A stretch of 64,000 nt of DNA from Taenia hydatigena. Taxonomy: Eukaryota; Platyhelminthes; Cestoda; Cyclophyllidea; Taeniidae. Shown in pieces: positions 61,701-64,000 of the stretch. The translations under genes and the position numbers were made by a program. The stretch is from assembly GCA_036345935.2 (NCBI GenBank), contig JADWOT020000002.1:6633145-6697144 (forward strand), in the 5' to 3' direction. Below the pieces are notes generated by a model that saw nothing but the letters and a program-made list of their open reading frames with translations, had not been told where the DNA came from and did not search any database. How positions within the stretch are numbered: the stretch's first letter is position 1; every line of letters starts with the position of its first letter.

Positions 61701-64000
61701 ATTACACAAATAAAATAAAAAAAGAAAATTATGCTTCGAAATTTGGAGGCATAGAATAAGGCGGCTCAAATAAAAGCAGCAGACATATATGCTGTAAAGT
61801 TGCATGACAAAACGCAGGCGATGGTACGGCGTAGAGACCTCTGGTGTCTGTCCAGCCATCAAGGTAGTGCTACGTCGGTGAGGGCTAGTACATGCGTGCT
61901 TGACCATAGCAGCGAGCCCGCGAGAGGTTGCTGGCTTACTCGACTGCTCTGTACTTATTTACTCCCCGCCCAGCATTACCCTCCTCCTCATTCATCCGCT
62001 TTCTTCCCTACTCACTCGTGCGCCTTTTACTGCCATTCCATTTCTCATCACGCATTTGCTCAACAGCCAATGAAGTTTTTCACACTTTAGCCTTTTACTG
62101 AATTCAGTAGGAGGTTTCATTTTGGCCTTCTTCTTCCACGAGTTCCTTTCAGTTTCGCCGATTATTTAAATTTCTTGCATTCGTGTTTAGGAATGTATCC
62201 TTCAACTATTTTAGTGGGCTGATTTAAAGAATATTTAATTTCCAACAGCTCTAACAGATTTTGTTTATTTAGAATCCAAGCATGAACCACTTTATATTCT
62301 CTACGAATACTTCTTAGTTAATGCTAACCATATTATCAGCGGATCGCCCAGCATTTTGAAGTACAGGATGAATTGGAAAATTTACGTAGTCATCCCATAT
62401 TTCCCCAAAGTTGTGAGCAAAACACCAGTGGTAAGCCATTTTGGCACTTCAGGGTGGTTGATCTATCTGTATGACTTACTGATTATTTAGTGGCACAGAT
62501 ATGGTCCTAAAAGCAACAGTTTTATTTTACTGTTCGTATTCTTCAGGAGCTCCATTTCTTATAAATTTCGGCAGATTATGTTACTTTTGTTATCTCGTGC
62601 TATCGTCTGTTAAATCCTTTAAGTCTTCTGTGACATCTGGAATGACTTTTTTTTAATTTCTACCCCCATATAGTCAATTCTCTTCTTACTTCCTTATGTG
62701 AGATGGATCTAGGTGAGGGCGATCTCCACACCGTGGTCAGCGGTCTCGTGTCACACGTGCCCACTGAGGGGATGCAAGGATTACTGAGCGTCTTAATGTG
62801 CAATCTCCAACCTGCCAAGATGCTTGGTATCGAGCCGTAGGGTCTGCTAATTTGTTGCGCATCGCAGTGCATGTTCTTCACTCATGTAGATATTACTAGA
62901 TATGCCTTTAGTAATTACACCGGAAAATAACCGACTGCTTTAATGTTAGCAATAAAAGCTATGAAATTTTATGCCGATTAATATTAAATAATGATTAGCT
63001 TAAGCAAACCCAAATAATGGCAAAATCCCTACTATTCGTGCCGCATTCATTTCATTGTTTTGAACGATTCTGCATTTTTATCTCAAATCTCCGACACCTT
63101 AGTATAAACCCATGCCTGCATGCAGCAACTAACAGAAAAATCAACAGTCGAAAACGCAAAACTGCCTCTAATTGGGCGCATGTCTACTTCCGAATCACGT
63201 GGATGGGTGTACGTCCATTAGAGGTAGATTATGGCAGCTCGTTGAAGTGTCCTATTACGCAAGCGAACGAATTTCGATCAATGCACCTACATTTACTCTT
63301 ACAAACTGCTTAAAGTAGTAGTTTCTTAAACATACATGCTTATCTGTTGCTTTTGCAACGCTATTGCCTCATCATCAGAAACATTCACACTATCGATGCA
63401 ATATGATGTGACATAATGCAATACATTGCATCTCGAAGGTCCTGTAAGATAATGAGCAAATCGGACAACGCAGAGCCAAGATTGCTGATACAGGTTAAGC
63501 ATAAATAAAAGAGGTTCTAGAGTCGTGACGCACTTTATTTGAGGCGACTAATAGTTGCCTGAGTTTTCGCCATTTGAACTACATAAGGAGTTGTCATGCT
63601 TAAAACGCCTTGTTTATTCTCAGGCCGACATAAACTCTATGCGTAAATACAAGTGTACACAAGTACAGACTCTTAATTACGTGTGAATTCATGTGTATGG
63701 AAATGGTTGTATGCAAAAAAGTGCATTCAAAAATAAACGTCACGAGCATAAAAATGACGCTTCTAAATAAAGCGAAGCACACTGTGCATCTATAGACATG
63801 CGAATCAGTGAAGAGAATATTGAGCTGCGCGATTCCCCGTAAAAGAGATTAAAATGAATTAAACGGGTAAGCAAGGGTGTCTTCCATATCTGCTGTCAGT
63901 ATTATAAGTGGTTAATGAGCAGAGGGGCAGTGGTTGAATGCAGGGCCAAAACCTTGTATTTTGCAGGCAAGTGATTCGAGCACATTTAAAAACTAAGAAG

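Larger units (their letters stand above)
43119..64000 (-). repeat. Right arm of giant inverted repeat (continues past window)
   Basis: Reverse-complement partner of 14950-35830. The last bases of the window still match the left arm around 14950, so the repeat continues beyond the window. The first shared bases are at 43119 (ctcaac). Small differences from the left arm are mostly single substitutions and 1-2 base indels, for example a homopolymer that is one base shorter near 58700 than its partner near 20250. Confidence 0.97.

Noticed and set aside
14950..64000. CRISPR array, operons or prophage
   Set aside because: No regularly spaced repeats and no dense bacterial-type genes; the sequence is intron-rich and eukaryotic in character.

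Overview
This window looks like nuclear DNA of an animal. It is AT-rich, with short scattered exons bounded by GT...AG sites, long introns and gaps, a tRNA-derived SINE with an A-tail and simple repeats. There is no operon packing and no long open frame; the longest frame in the ORF track is 179 codons, and one further open stretch reaches about 162 codons. A flatworm-like genome is possible, but nothing here fixes the species. Most exon calls are by-eye models and many short open frames will be chance.

The dominant structure is a giant inverted repeat. The left arm (at least 14950-35830) is matched in reverse complement by the right arm (43119-64000, running off the window); coordinates of matching bases add up to about 78949. 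The arms flank a single-copy spacer of about 7.3 kb (35831-43118). By eye the arms are almost identical near the spacer and differ by several percent at the outer end, with patches of complete identity.

The arms carry paired genes. (1) An ankyrin-repeat gene of about 530 codons and 13 repeats lies at 32629-35671 (+) and 43278-46320 (-). Its two copies converge tail-to-tail on the spacer, and both have an in-frame TGA at one predicted exon junction. (2) A ubiquitin/NEDD8-type E2 (UBC-fold) gene or gene fragment lies at 27709-28299 (-) and 50650-51240 (+). (3) Downstream of it is a cluster of coding-like patches, a two-exon small gene and an S/P-rich frame, none identified. (4) An unidentified 89-100 codon frame lies at 24910-25212 (+) and 53737-54039 (-).

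Positions 1-14949 are mostly gene-poor. They hold a likely C2H2 zinc-finger exon (11584), a possible terminal exon (8210), a SINE (6795-6994), microsatellites and old diverged duplications. The spacer holds several plausible but unassigned exons. One of them (42933-43139) runs across the arm boundary.
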